Assembly: GCA_032251435.1 (NCBI GenBank)
Contig: JAVVEH010000055.1
Location: forward strand, 1 to 25,102
Source of the DNA: JAVVEH01 sp032251435
GTDB lineage: Bacteria; Verrucomicrobiota; Lentisphaeria; Oligosphaerales; MVZH01
Length of the DNA: 25,102 bases
Direction: 5' to 3'
Below the pieces are notes generated by a model. The model worked only from the letters and a program-made list of their open reading frames with translations, ran no database searches and had not been told where the DNA came from. Each line of letters begins with the position of its first letter. Position 1 is the stretch's first letter. The translations under genes were made by a program, and so were the position numbers. Positions 1 through 8,194 of this stretch are shown one piece after another.

Positions 1-56
1 GATGAACAGATGAACAGATGAACAGATGAACAGATGAACAGATGAACAGATGAACA
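1..56. repeat. Tandem octamer repeat, 7 x GATGAACA
   Basis: Seven identical, uninterrupted copies of the octamer GATGAACA begin at the first base, so the array may extend to the left of the window. The period is not a multiple of three and no open frame crosses the array, so it is a non-coding microsatellite-like tract. The sequence just after it (ggaataacgaatatcgaa) is similar in composition but no longer periodic. Perfect identity between copies suggests recent slippage. Confidence 0.95.
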
Positions 57-485
57 GGGAATAACGAATATCGAAAGAGAGGCGCTTTGGATCTTTCTTA
101 AGATTCGGAAGTTTCGTCTTGTTCGGATCGGGGGCCCGCGCCCTCGAAGGGCCGCTCTTCTGAAAGACAAGATGAACGATCACGTTTTTACGCCATTGAC
201 TCTTCGCAATTCATCGTCCCAATAGTTTATAGATTTCCGAGAAGACGCTGATTTCTTTACGCTTGATGATGGTATGACCTGCGGGCACCTGTTTTCATGA
301 CCGCGCGGATTCGGGTTTATGACTTGACCGCGGGGCGTTATCCAGTACATTAATATCCGCGGCGTTATTTCGCCGTCATCGTTTCGACAGGGCTCATCGT
401 CACCGGGTGCGGGAAGCATGCGGGGATGGTGTCGCCGGACATGTGAAAATCCCGCGGTCGCGGGCACACAGGATACAATTATTTG
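57..485. other. Intergenic stretch without a convincing gene
   Basis: Between the octamer array and the TPR gene there are about 430 bases in which I see no credible gene, tRNA or strong promoter. The - strand has a 104-codon open frame (180-494), but it runs over the start of the TPR gene, has an arginine/proline-rich low-quality translation and no ribosome binding site. A shorter - strand stretch at 211-288 (25 codons from GTG) translates to a more protein-like peptide containing IIKRKEISVFSEIYKLLG, which could be the degraded tail of a former gene. The promoter for the downstream genes must lie here, but no -35/-10 pair stands out. Confidence 0.6.
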
Positions 486-1571
486 ATGAAACACTTATTT
501 CTTTGTCTCACAGCCAGTGTGGTGTGCGGGTCCCTTTTGGCGGCGGACACGGTTGATTTTTCCGCCTGGCGCGAGGGCCGCGCCGCGGCCGCCCATCCGG
601 ATATTCAACAAGCCGAAAGCCTGGCGGCGGCGGGCAAACATAAAAAAGCGGCCCGGGCTTTCGCCAAGATTGAAAAAAAGACGGCCGACGAGGCTGTCGC
701 GGCCTACGCGGGGCTGGCCCGGGCGGACGCGTATTATCAGGTCCGTGACCATTTTAAGGCGATGGACGCCTATAAAAGCGCGGTCAGCCGGTATCCTCAG
801 TCCGGTGACTACACCCATGGCTTGAACATGCTTAGATTGATCGCCGAAGATTTCGCTCAGGCCCGCACAAAAGGCTTTTTTAAAGGGTTTCATAAGGAGG
901 ACGCCCGGGAGTTATACCGGCATATCATTGGTCTGGCTCCGTTCGGAGAAGAGACGGGGAAAGACATGCTGCGGCTGGCGGCGCTCGAGCGCGAGGCTCA
1001 TGAAATTAACGAGGCGATCAACACCTACCAGCTCATTCTCAAACGCTTCGCCGGCACACCGCGCGCGGAAACCGCCCGGCTGGAATTGGCGGAAACATTC
1101 TTGACAGAAGCGCGAAACACCCGGGATACGATCCGCTTGGCGGAAGCCGCTGAATTACATGCTGAACGGGCCTTGCGGGAAGATCCCGATCAACCGGAAG
1201 CCTTGGCGATTAAACAGGCGGTGAAAAAAATCTATGCTGAGTATTATCATTATCTGGGTGAATTTTATGCCGGCAAAGCCCATTATGACGCGGAGACCGC
1301 GGCCCGCTATTTCACCAAGGTGAAAACGGATTTTCCGGAATCGGCTGAAGCCGCTGACGCCACGCTGCAATTGGCGATGTTATCAGGTGAAGACATCCCG
1401 GAAGCGGCCATCACCCCCGCTGACACGCGGAAGGTTCCCGATCCGGAAGTGGCGGTTCCCGGCTTGAAAATTGACGAAAACGCCGCGCCGGACGATGTTG
1501 TTCCGGAGACGATTATTGATGACAGTCAGCCGAAAAAACATTTGTTGCCCATTGACGACTACGGACTGTAA
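486..1571 (+). CDS. Secreted TPR protein, BamD/YfiO-like
   Basis: This 361-residue protein has a Sec signal peptide (about residues 1-20, ending LLAA) and helical tetratricopeptide-type repeats over about residues 25-295. Repeat hallmarks are visible: paired small residues and tyrosines as in GLARADAYYQ, AINTYQLILKRF and AARYFTKVKTDFPES. The spacing of helices and the YP/FP-S repeat ends resemble BamD (YfiO), the TPR partner of the BamA outer-membrane assembly machine. Unlike BamD it has no lipobox: the cysteine in SVVC is not preceded by Gly/Ala/Ser, so it is probably soluble in the periplasm. The last 60 residues are acidic and proline-rich, probably disordered. ATG 486 is preferred over an adjacent TTG at 483; no Shine-Dalgarno sequence is visible. 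The next gene encodes an LptE-like lipoprotein, which fits envelope biogenesis. The TPR fold is fairly sure, the BamD role is inference. Confidence 0.75.
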   Translation: MKHLFLCLTASVVCGSLLAADTVDFSAWREGRAAAAHPDIQQAESLAAAGKHKKAARAFAKIEKKTADEAVAAYAGLARADAYYQVRDHFKAMDAYKSAVSRYPQSGDYTHGLNMLRLIAEDFAQARTKGFFKGFHKEDARELYRHIIGLAPFGEETGKDMLRLAALEREAHEINEAINTYQLILKRFAGTPRAETARLELAETFLTEARNTRDTIRLAEAAELHAERALREDPDQPEALAIKQAVKKIYAEYYHYLGEFYAGKAHYDAETAARYFTKVKTDFPESAEAADATLQLAMLSGEDIPEAAITPADTRKVPDPEVAVPGLKIDENAAPDDVVPETIIDDSQPKKHLLPIDDYGL

Positions 1572-1657
1572 AGGGCTGTTCCGCCAACCGCTCTGGCGTA
1601 TCGCAACGGGTGGCATTCGTTTCCAAATTAATCTATGACACACCACCGAGAGAACGC

Positions 1658-2209
1658 ATGATGATGTTCCGCCCATTTTTTCACAGGACCGCGTGTTTTA
1701 TCGCGGCCGCCGTTTTTTGCGCGGGTTGCGCGCGTTACCAAAGGGGGACGATCAGTCACCCGCAGATCGATTCGGCCGCGGTAGGCTTGTTCGAGAATAA
1801 AACTGAGTGGCCGACCCTGGGCACGAGCCTGAGGAGCAAAGTGGCTGAAATGGTGATGACCGATGGCAGTCTCGTTTTGACCGGCGCGGACACCGCGGAT
1901 GTGGTGATCCGGGGCAAAGTGGTCAATGTCCGGTTTGAGCAGTTGATCTCGGTCAAAGGGGACGACAATCAGTTGTCCGATTATCAAGCTGAATATCGGG
2001 GGGCTGTTTATCGGGTGACCCTGGACGTTGTGTATGAAGTGATCAGCCCCAAGCTGGGGAACAAAGTGATTATTCCCGCCACCAAAGCGGTCGGCCAGGG
2101 GACGTATCCGAAAACGGTGGATATGGGCATTGGCCGGGACGAGGCGACGCGGCAGGCCACGGCCGCCGCGGCCAGACAGATTGTCGCGGCGGTGACCGAA
2201 GCCTGGTAA
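1658..2209 (+). CDS. LptE-like LPS-assembly lipoprotein
   Basis: A 183-residue lipoprotein: a basic, hydrophobic N-terminus (residues 1-23) ends in CAG-C, giving a relaxed lipobox with Cys24 as the lipidated residue. The body resembles the divergent LptE/RlpB family, which plugs the LptD barrel and helps deliver lipopolysaccharide to the outer leaflet. The family pattern is visible: a short strand leading to VGLFENKTEWPTLGTSL, then a helix (SKVAEMVMTDGSLVLT) and the ADVVIRGKVVNV strand. The C-terminal half has alternating strands and a helical end rich in alanine. Three consecutive ATGs (1658, 1661, 1664) all allow the signal peptide; a GTG at 1610 would add 16 residues that spoil it. LptE is poorly conserved outside Proteobacteria, so the assignment rests on pattern, not on catalytic residues. 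Confidence 0.7.
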   Translation: MMMFRPFFHRTACFIAAAVFCAGCARYQRGTISHPQIDSAAVGLFENKTEWPTLGTSLRSKVAEMVMTDGSLVLTGADTADVVIRGKVVNVRFEQLISVKGDDNQLSDYQAEYRGAVYRVTLDVVYEVISPKLGNKVIIPATKAVGQGTYPKTVDMGIGRDEATRQATAAAARQIVAAVTEAW

Positions 2210-2308
2210 GGAACAGGCCAGGTTTGGACTCAGAAAAATATTGGATTTTGGTTCTGGACAAGGTTCGAGACAAGGTTTTTCTTTTTTAGAGTGAACTCAA
2301 GGGTGACC

Positions 2309-2785
2309 ATGATCCGTATCGGCCAGGGATATGATGTTCATCGCCTCATTGAGGGGCGCCGATTGGTTCTGGGGGGTGTTGAGATTCCTTCCGACGTGGG
2401 TCTGGATGGTCATTCCGACGCCGATGTGCTGTTGCATGCGATCACTGACGCCATTCTCGGCGCGGTCGCCGCGGGGGATATCGGCCACTGGTTTCCTCCC
2501 TCTGATGAGCGTTTTCGGGACGCGGACAGCGCCGATCTGTTGCGCGCGGTTATGACCAGCGACATCTTGAAAGACTGGCGGGTTGTCAATCTGGACGCGA
2601 CCGTCGTGGCCGAGGCGCCGAAACTGGCGCCGTTTATTCCGCGTATCCGCCGCGTGATCGCTGACACGCTGCTTGTGGATTCTCAGGCGGTGTCAGTGAA
2701 AGCGACCACGACAGAAAGGCTGGGCGCTCTGGGGCGGGGAGAGGGTATGGCGGCGATGGCCGTGGTGCTGATGTCCCGTGTCTGA
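2309..2785 (+). CDS. ispF: 2-C-methyl-D-erythritol 2,4-cyclodiphosphate synthase
   Basis: IspF converts CDP-methylerythritol 2-phosphate to methylerythritol cyclodiphosphate with release of CMP, the fifth step of the non-mevalonate isoprenoid pathway in the cytoplasm. The signature is complete in 158 residues, the normal length. GQGYDVHR carries metal ligands Asp9 and His11, and GHSDADVLLHA carries the third ligand, His43. GDIGHWFPPSD lines the active site, and KATTTERLGALGRGEG binds the cytidine phosphate. ATG 2309 gives the canonical MIRIGQGYDVHR start and is preceded by AAGGG; a GTG at 2291 would add six non-family residues. No ispD lies next to it, so the frequent ispD-ispF pair is split here. 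All catalytic residues are present, so it should be active. Confidence 0.97.
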   Translation: MIRIGQGYDVHRLIEGRRLVLGGVEIPSDVGLDGHSDADVLLHAITDAILGAVAAGDIGHWFPPSDERFRDADSADLLRAVMTSDILKDWRVVNLDATVVAEAPKLAPFIPRIRRVIADTLLVDSQAVSVKATTTERLGALGRGEGMAAMAVVLMSRV

Positions 2786-2792
2786 ACCCTGC

Positions 2793-2812
2793 CGGGCCGG
2801 CCGCCCGATTTT
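2793..2812 (+). terminator. Possible weak terminator after ispF
   Basis: A five-base GC stem (CGGGC at 2793-2797 and GCCCG at 2803-2807) with a five-base loop is followed by ATTTTA. The stem is short and the T run is only four bases, so termination would be inefficient. It lies in the 54-base gap between ispF and the next gene. Confidence 0.3.
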
Positions 2813-2839
2813 AGATGATCAACAAGCGGGGCGACACAC

Positions 2840-5446
2840 ATGTTTTGGCGGTTTTTTTGTGTTTTTTTTTCATTGCTGGCGGTGACGTTCAGCAGTGTGG
2901 CTGATTCATTGCCCTCGCCGCCGCCCCGTGTCGGGCGGGCATTGGTGGTCGCTAACGCCGCGGATCCGGCGTCATTGGAACTGGCCCGGCTATACATGCG
3001 GAGCCGTCAGTTGCCGCCCGCCAACCTTTTACGGTTATCCTTCTCCAGTCCGATCGACATCAGCGACAAAGATTTTCAAGTCCGTCTGCTGGCGCCTCTA
3101 CAGGAGCGTCTAACGCGTCTGGGCGATGCCGTGGATTACCTCGTCTTCATGCGGGGGGTTCCGTATCGGGTGGGTGGGAAAATCTCGTTGCCGACCGCCG
3201 CCATGTACAATGGCGCGGAGAACATCCGTCCGGTGAATCCCTATTACCGTGCGGAAACCCCGTTTAATCACACAGCGTATCCAAGCAATCCGCCGTTCCG
3301 GCTGGCGGCGATGGTGACTGGATACACCTTTGATGACACCGAGCGTTTAATTAAAGCGAGTCGGGTCACCTATCCGTCCGCGGCCGCCGCGGGCACGTTT
3401 TATTTATGTGAAGGCGTGGGACCCCGGGGCATGCGGGCGCCCCAAATTGACCAGACGCTGAACCTCCTGCCGCGTTATCAGGCCAGAGGCGAACGCGTGA
3501 AGGGAGCGGACATTCGTGACCGACTGGATGTGTTGGGGCAGTTCACCGGGGCTCCCCGCTTAAAACTGGAGGGAAACCGCTACCTGCCCGGCGCCATTGT
3601 CGACAATGTGACCTCGTTTGGCGGCTACTTGCTGGATCCCAAGGGACAAATGTCCATTCTCAGCTTTATTCAGCATGGGGCCTGCGGCGCCTACGGAACG
3701 GTTCATGAACCGACAAACAGTTTGACGCGGTGGGCGGATTTAACCTTGCCTGTCCGCTACGCCTCCGGGTTTAATCTCGCCGAGAGTTATTATCAAACAG
3801 TAGCGGATTGGCGCTTCGGGGTGCTGGTGGGAGATCCCTTAATGGCGCCGTTCGCCCGGCCCGTGTCGATTCAACTCGATGTGGCGAATCAGACCATTTC
3901 CGTCGGCGACAAGGTATCGATAGATGTCACCTTGCGGGAGGGGGTGAAAGGCGGCGGGGTGGGACGGACGGAGTTTTGGCTGGATGATCAGGTTAAACTC
4001 TTGGATTGGCTGCCATCGTTGCCGGTGGGCAGCCAGTGCGCGTTGGAAATTAAAGCGGGGGATCAAACGTTGGTGGAAAAGCGGGTGACGATCGCTGAAG
4101 AACCCGAACCATTGACGAATGTGCTTGAGGCCTTCACGGGCAATGTGGGCCAAGCGGGACGAATCATCCGGCAGGGCGCCCGTGGCGATCACCTGTCCCT
4201 GGTGATGATGCCGCTGATCGATTCCGACGGGAACATGGTGCCGGTGAGCTACGCGTTCACGGTGAAAAACAGTGGTGAGGAGGCGATAACTAAGGGAACA
4301 CTCGCCCAACGCCTGGTGATGAGCAAGGCGATGGTGCTGGATTTTGGTGATAGTCCGCCGGTGCCGGGTGATAAAGTCACCGTGACGGTCGGGGGGCATA
4401 CCCGCTCCGCCCAGGCTTTCTCCACATCCACCATGGACGATGTGTTAAAGCAGCTAATCACGTATTTGGCCGTGTTGCCTCCCTTTCGACCAGAGGGGGA
4501 TTATATCTTGAACATAAGAAAATCCCCGGTGAAACCTCCGCGCTACCAATTGGTGGCGTTTCCCAAAAAAACAGCGTCCGGCAAAGAATTTCCCGTGTCT
4601 GTGCGGATTCGCCGGTCACCGGGATCCATGTTCGCCCGGGGTCTGGAGACGGCGCCACGGTATTGGCAAATCATTCCGGTCGGCGGCTTCAGTCAAACGA
4701 CCCTGACCCCGAGATTGCCGATTTCTCAGGCCAGCTTTACCTTGGACATCCCCCCTGAGCGGCTTTGCGCCGGAGCGCATCACGTGACCGCCGTGACGAC
4801 GTCTTCCACGGGCGCGGAAACCGTGAGTGTCGCCACTGTCACGGTCCTGCCCGAAAAGGATGAGATGTTTTCAGCGCGGATGCCGACAACCACGTATCAC
4901 GTGGGACAGACGCTGATGGTCACGATGACGCACCCGCCGTCATTAAGCGGGAGCTGGCCCCAACTCGTGGTTGACGGCCGTGTTGTCTGCGCTTGGGCGC
5001 CGGGCACATTAGTGGGTGAACTCGTTTTGGATGGCGCGTTGATGTGGCCCGGTGAGCACCGTGTGTGGGTTGAATGGAGCGCGGGAAAAGAGCTGTGCGA
5101 GGTCACCGAAGTCCGCGCCGTCCTGGCGCGCTCGGCCGCGGTCGATATCTATGTCCGCCGCCCGTTAGCTTCGGGTGCCCGCCTGTCGCCTGAAGTGGTC
5201 AAAGCCGGAACCAAACGCGTGTATTTAACCGGCCCCTATCTGGGCGGGGATGTCCGGGTCATGACCGAACGGGACAGCCTGCCTGTGTCGCGGGATTCAA
5301 GCGACCCCGGCCGGTGGGCGGTGGACATCAGCCGCCTCCACCCCGGCGCGCACACGCTTTCCATCCTGGGCAATCCGCGGACGGATCAGTCGGGTGTCAT
5401 CCTGACACCCTTGGTGATCCAGTGGCGGGACGCCGAACAGCGGTGA
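2840..5446 (+). CDS. TIGR03790-family secreted protein
   Basis: An 868-residue exported protein with a signal peptide (about residues 1-21, ending SSVA). The N-terminal third (about residues 30-340) matches the pattern of the uncharacterised TIGR03790 family: VLVVANAADPASLELARLYM near the start, a DYLVFMRGVPYRV strand, GYTFDDTERLI, and a closing block with DNVTSFGG, HGACGAYGTVHEP and VGDPLMAPF. The family is known from planctomycetes, verrucomicrobia and acidobacteria and has no established function. The final block recalls gingipain-like caspase folds, and His279 and Cys282 lie at that place; a protease role is speculation. The remaining 500 residues are beta-rich and look like several Ig- or CBM-like sandwiches. 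No C-terminal sorting signal or anchor is visible. Start ATG 2840 gives the signal peptide directly; a weak GGGG lies upstream. Confidence 0.75.
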   Translation: MFWRFFCVFFSLLAVTFSSVADSLPSPPPRVGRALVVANAADPASLELARLYMRSRQLPPANLLRLSFSSPIDISDKDFQVRLLAPLQERLTRLGDAVDYLVFMRGVPYRVGGKISLPTAAMYNGAENIRPVNPYYRAETPFNHTAYPSNPPFRLAAMVTGYTFDDTERLIKASRVTYPSAAAAGTFYLCEGVGPRGMRAPQIDQTLNLLPRYQARGERVKGADIRDRLDVLGQFTGAPRLKLEGNRYLPGAIVDNVTSFGGYLLDPKGQMSILSFIQHGACGAYGTVHEPTNSLTRWADLTLPVRYASGFNLAESYYQTVADWRFGVLVGDPLMAPFARPVSIQLDVANQTISVGDKVSIDVTLREGVKGGGVGRTEFWLDDQVKLLDWLPSLPVGSQCALEIKAGDQTLVEKRVTIAEEPEPLTNVLEAFTGNVGQAGRIIRQGARGDHLSLVMMPLIDSDGNMVPVSYAFTVKNSGEEAITKGTLAQRLVMSKAMVLDFGDSPPVPGDKVTVTVGGHTRSAQAFSTSTMDDVLKQLITYLAVLPPFRPEGDYILNIRKSPVKPPRYQLVAFPKKTASGKEFPVSVRIRRSPGSMFARGLETAPRYWQIIPVGGFSQTTLTPRLPISQASFTLDIPPERLCAGAHHVTAVTTSSTGAETVSVATVTVLPEKDEMFSARMPTTTYHVGQTLMVTMTHPPSLSGSWPQLVVDGRVVCAWAPGTLVGELVLDGALMWPGEHRVWVEWSAGKELCEVTEVRAVLARSAAVDIYVRRPLASGARLSPEVVKAGTKRVYLTGPYLGGDVRVMTERDSLPVSRDSSDPGRWAVDISRLHPGAHTLSILGNPRTDQSGVILTPLVIQWRDAEQR

Positions 5447-5570
5447 CCTGTTCCTTTTACCTTCGCCTTGCCCGGCGCGATTCTTTTTCCCGCATAAAAC
5501 ACCCTCACGTCTCCCCTTGAGAACAGGTGTCCGCCACAGGACGAAAATATCTTTTTCCTCTTTTAGGGGA

Positions 5571-5599
5571 CTGGCATTACCTGTTTGTGATAGTAGATT
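5571..5599 (+). promoter_or_regulatory. Candidate sigma-70-type promoter for fusA
   Basis: CTGGCA at 5571-5576 matches four of six -35 bases, and TAGATT at 5594-5599 matches four of six -10 bases, with an ideal 17-base spacer. The region is more AT-rich than its surroundings. Matches are only moderate and no start site is known. Confidence 0.25.
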
Positions 5600-5779
5600 A
5601 TGGGCTTGCCACTTTGGTTTCGACCGGGTATCTCTTTTTCAGGTGAGAGTGGCGTTCCGCGCGGGGATCATCTGTCGCGCGGGCTGGTCGCGGCGTTCCG
5701 TTTTGGGCGCGCGGCGCGGATGGTCCGGACACCGGCCACTGGGTGACGGTAAGCGATTATTGAAAACAAACGATTAAAG

Positions 5780-5793
5780 ACGGGCGAACCCGT
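5780..5793 (+). promoter_or_regulatory. Hairpin just upstream of the fusA ribosome binding site
   Basis: ACGGG (5780-5784) and CCCGT (5789-5793) form a five-base stem with a CGAA loop, ending 12 bases before the AGGA ribosome binding site. A run of seven A follows. In RNA it could stabilise the leader or influence ribosome loading; there is no T run, so it is not a terminator. Confidence 0.4.
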
Positions 5794-5805
5794 TAAAAAA
5801 ACAGC

Positions 5806-5809
5806 AGGA
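5806..5809 (+). promoter_or_regulatory. fusA ribosome binding site
   Basis: AGGA lies seven bases before ATG 5817 inside an A-rich, unstructured stretch. It fixes the fusA start and is one of the clearest Shine-Dalgarno sites in the window. Confidence 0.7.
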
Positions 5810-5816
5810 AAGAAAA

Positions 5817-7907
5817 ATGGCTAGAAAATTCCCCTTGAACAAATTGCGAAATATTGGCATCATGGCGCACATTGACGCGGGTAAAACCACCGTGTCAGAG
5901 CGTATTCTTTACTATACCGGCCGGACTCATAAAATCGGGGAAGTGCATGATGGTCAAGCCACCATGGACTGGATGGAGCAAGAGCAGGAACGCGGGATCA
6001 CCATCACCAGCGCCGCGACGACCGCCGAATGGCGGGATCATCAGGTGAATATTATTGACACGCCAGGTCACGTTGACTTCACGGTTGAGGTGGAGCGCAG
6101 TCTCCGCATTCTCGATGGCGTGATTGGCCTTTTCTGCGCCGTCGGCGGTGTGGAGCCTCAGTCCGAAACCGTCTGGCGGCAGGCTGAAAAATACGATGTG
6201 CCCCGGATTTGTTTTGTCAATAAAATGGACCGGGTCGGCGCGGACTATTTTTCCGTTGTTCAGGCGATTCAGGAACAGCTCGGCGCGAATGCCGTGCCCT
6301 TGACGATACCCATCGGCGAAGGGGAATACTTCGACGGCATTATTGATCTGGTTAAAAATGTCGCTGTTTACTATGACCAGACAGACAGCGGCGCCAGTTT
6401 CCGCGAAGAACCCATTCCGGAAGAACTGGTTGCGCAAGCTCACGAATGGCGGCATCATTTGATCGAAAAAGTCAGCGAGACGGACGATTCTCTGCTGGAT
6501 AAATTTTGCAACGATGAACCGATCAGCGACGACGAGATCCGGGCGGCGATTCGCAGCGCCACCCATGCGCACGCGATCTGCCCGGTCATGTGCGGAAGCG
6601 CGTTTAAAAACAAGGGTGTCCAGCGTTTACTGGACGCGGTGATTGATTATTTGCCCAGCCCGGTGGACTTGCCGCCCGTTATCGGCAACTGCCTGGAAGG
6701 CAACGAAATTGAGCGTTTGCCCAAAGATGATGGCAACTTGGCCGCCTTGGCGTTTAAGGTGATGACCGACAAGCACGTCGGGAAACTCATCTTCGTCCGC
6801 GTGTATTCCGGCACATTGGAAGCCGGGACTTACGTGTACAACTCCACCCAGAATAAAAAACAGCGCGTGGGGCGGCTGCTGAAAATGCACGCCCGGTCGC
6901 AAGAAATTGTGGACTGCCTGTACGCCGGTGAGATCGGCGCCGTGGTCGGCCTGAGTGACACTGTCACGGGTGACACCATCTGCTGTCCGGAAAACCCGAT
7001 TATTCTTGAAGCCATTGAGTTCCCGGCCCCGGTGCTCTCCATCGCCGTCTCCGCCGAGACCCGCGCGGAGCGTGACAAGCTGGACAAGGGGTTGATCAAG
7101 CTGGCGGAGGAAGACCCGACGTTTGTGGTCACCAGTGACAAAGAGACCAATGAAACGGTTATTTCCGGGATGGGCGAGCTGCACTTGGAAATTATTGTCG
7201 ACCGTCTCCGCCGTGAATTCAATGTCGAGGTGGAAGCGAGCGCTCCCCAGGTCGCCTACCGCGAAACGATCACCGTCGCGAACCAGGTCAATCACAAGTT
7301 GTCCAAGCAGACGGGTGGCCGCGGTCAATACGCGCACGTGGTGATCGACTTGGAGCCGCTGAAAGCGGGCGAGGGCTTTGAATTTGTCAACAAAATTTCC
7401 GGCGGTGTCATTCCCAAAGAATACATTCCGGCGGTTGAAAAAGGTGTCATTGACGCCATGGTCAAGAGCGGCTGGGCCGGTTATCCGGTGGTGGATGTCC
7501 GTGTGTCATTAGTGGACGGGTCCTTTCATGATGTCGACTCCTCCGAGATGGCTTTCCGGACATGCGCCTCAATGGCCTTCAAGAAGGGGCTCACGCAGGG
7601 CAACCCGCAGCTTCTCGAACCGGTGATGGATGTGACGGTCACCGCTCCGGAAGAGTACGCCGGCACGATTACCGGTGGGTTGTGCGGGAAACGCGGCCGT
7701 ATCGGCGGCATGGAAATGCGCGGGAACGTCCAGGTCATCCACGCCTCAGTGCCGCTGGGCAACATGTTTGGTTACGCCAGTGAGTTGCGCAACGCCACAC
7801 AAGGGCGGGCGAATTTCACCATGCACTTGGCTGATTATGAGGCCGTGCCGTTTTCCATCGCGGAAGAAATTGTTCAAAAACGCCAAAAGATGATGAAAGA
7901 GGCTTAA
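5817..7907 (+). CDS. fusA: Translation elongation factor G (EF-G)
   Basis: EF-G is the GTPase that moves tRNA and mRNA through the ribosome after peptide-bond formation. The 696-residue length is that of a full five-domain protein. GTPase motifs are all present: AHIDAGKTT (17-25, P loop), RGITI (59-63), DTPGH (81-85), NKMD (135-138) and GSAFKNKG (G5). Domain II starts near residue 300, the FVVTSDKETNETVISGMGELH block marks domain III, YRET and the TGGRGQYAHV loop mark domain IV, and the C-terminal domain V has TGGLCGKRGRIGG and PLGNMFGYA. It stands alone, without rpsL, rpsG or tuf, so this is either a relocated sole copy or one of two paralogues. The motifs are those of an ordinary canonical EF-G, with no sign of decay. 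Confidence 0.97.
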   Translation: MARKFPLNKLRNIGIMAHIDAGKTTVSERILYYTGRTHKIGEVHDGQATMDWMEQEQERGITITSAATTAEWRDHQVNIIDTPGHVDFTVEVERSLRILDGVIGLFCAVGGVEPQSETVWRQAEKYDVPRICFVNKMDRVGADYFSVVQAIQEQLGANAVPLTIPIGEGEYFDGIIDLVKNVAVYYDQTDSGASFREEPIPEELVAQAHEWRHHLIEKVSETDDSLLDKFCNDEPISDDEIRAAIRSATHAHAICPVMCGSAFKNKGVQRLLDAVIDYLPSPVDLPPVIGNCLEGNEIERLPKDDGNLAALAFKVMTDKHVGKLIFVRVYSGTLEAGTYVYNSTQNKKQRVGRLLKMHARSQEIVDCLYAGEIGAVVGLSDTVTGDTICCPENPIILEAIEFPAPVLSIAVSAETRAERDKLDKGLIKLAEEDPTFVVTSDKETNETVISGMGELHLEIIVDRLRREFNVEVEASAPQVAYRETITVANQVNHKLSKQTGGRGQYAHVVIDLEPLKAGEGFEFVNKISGGVIPKEYIPAVEKGVIDAMVKSGWAGYPVVDVRVSLVDGSFHDVDSSEMAFRTCASMAFKKGLTQGNPQLLEPVMDVTVTAPEEYAGTITGGLCGKRGRIGGMEMRGNVQVIHASVPLGNMFGYASELRNATQGRANFTMHLADYEAVPFSIAEEIVQKRQKMMKEA

Positions 7908-7936
7908 GGCTTCGATCTCGATTTGGGATGTGTCTG

Positions 7937-7950
7937 CCGCCCGCGGGCGG
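7937..7950. repeat. Perfect 14-base palindrome
   Basis: CCGCCCGCGGGCGG is its own reverse complement. It starts 30 bases after the fusA stop codon and is directly followed by the next inverted repeat. It could be a protein-binding palindrome or part of the fusA mRNA 3' structure. Confidence 0.85.
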
Positions 7951-7953
7951 GAC

Positions 7954-7972
7954 CCGGACCGGCCCGGTCCGG
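7954..7972. repeat. Perfect 9-base inverted repeat
   Basis: CCGGACCGG (7954-7962) and CCGGTCCGG (7964-7972) are perfect reverse complements around a single central C. Only three bases separate it from the preceding palindrome. As a hairpin the innermost pairs would open to give a loop. Confidence 0.85.
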
Positions 7973-8051
7973 TCAAAACGGCTGTGCCGCGCCGACCTCA
8001 AGGTCAGCCCGCGAAAACGGCCTGCCTGATTTTGCCGGGCAATGGTTTGAG

Positions 8052-8068
8052 GTGCCCATCCAGGGCAC
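8052..8068. repeat. Six-base inverted repeat (GTGCCC/GGGCAC)
   Basis: GTGCCC (8052-8057) pairs with GGGCAC (8063-8068) across an ATCCA loop. It lies within the hairpin cluster after fusA. Confidence 0.7.
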
Positions 8069-8089
8069 AACATAACACGTTCACCGTTT

Positions 8090-8108
8090 CCCCGGGCGTT
8101 GCCCGGGG
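8090..8108. repeat. Perfect 8-base hairpin, possible interspersed element core
   Basis: CCCCGGGC (8090-8097) and GCCCGGGG (8101-8108) form a perfect GC-only stem with a GTT loop. The following bases (ctacgatgctgacaccc, then ccagggctgaaatcaaggg) look like the conserved flank of an extragenic palindromic element. That it is repeated elsewhere in the genome is inference. Confidence 0.75.
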
Positions 8109-8194
8109 CTACGATGCTGACACCCTTCCAGGGCTGAAATCAAGGGCTTTCACCATTTCTGGGATAGCCCCCCACATTCAACGTCCTTGAAACG

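Larger units (their letters stand above)
5447..5816. other. Long leader/intergenic region before fusA
   Basis: This 370-base gap holds no convincing gene. An 86-codon open frame on the + strand (5517-5777) has an Arg/Gly/Cys-rich translation and no ribosome binding site. The first part is T-rich and contains the only reasonable promoter candidate. The last part contains a short GC hairpin and an A-rich ribosome binding region directly before fusA. If the promoter near 5571 is used, the mRNA leader is about 200 nucleotides, long for a translation-factor gene. Confidence 0.55.

Noticed and set aside
1..56. CRISPR array
   Set aside because: Units are eight bases and directly adjacent, without spacers.
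180..494. 104-codon - strand open frame before the TPR gene
   Set aside because: It overlaps the TPR gene start, has no ribosome binding site, and its translation has no recognisable domain. The peptide-like 211-288 segment in another frame is too short to call.
5517..5777. 86-codon + strand open frame before fusA
   Set aside because: Its translation is rich in Arg, Gly, Cys and Trp as expected from non-coding high-GC sequence, and no Shine-Dalgarno site precedes it.
8090..8108. fusA intrinsic terminator
   Set aside because: The stem is strong but is followed by GCTACG, not a T run, and it lies 180 bases after the stop codon.
7930..8190. 86-codon open frame between fusA and the SNF2 gene
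   Set aside because: It runs through the inverted-repeat cluster; the translation (NTFTVSPGVARGYDADTLPG) looks like a translated palindromic element, not a protein.
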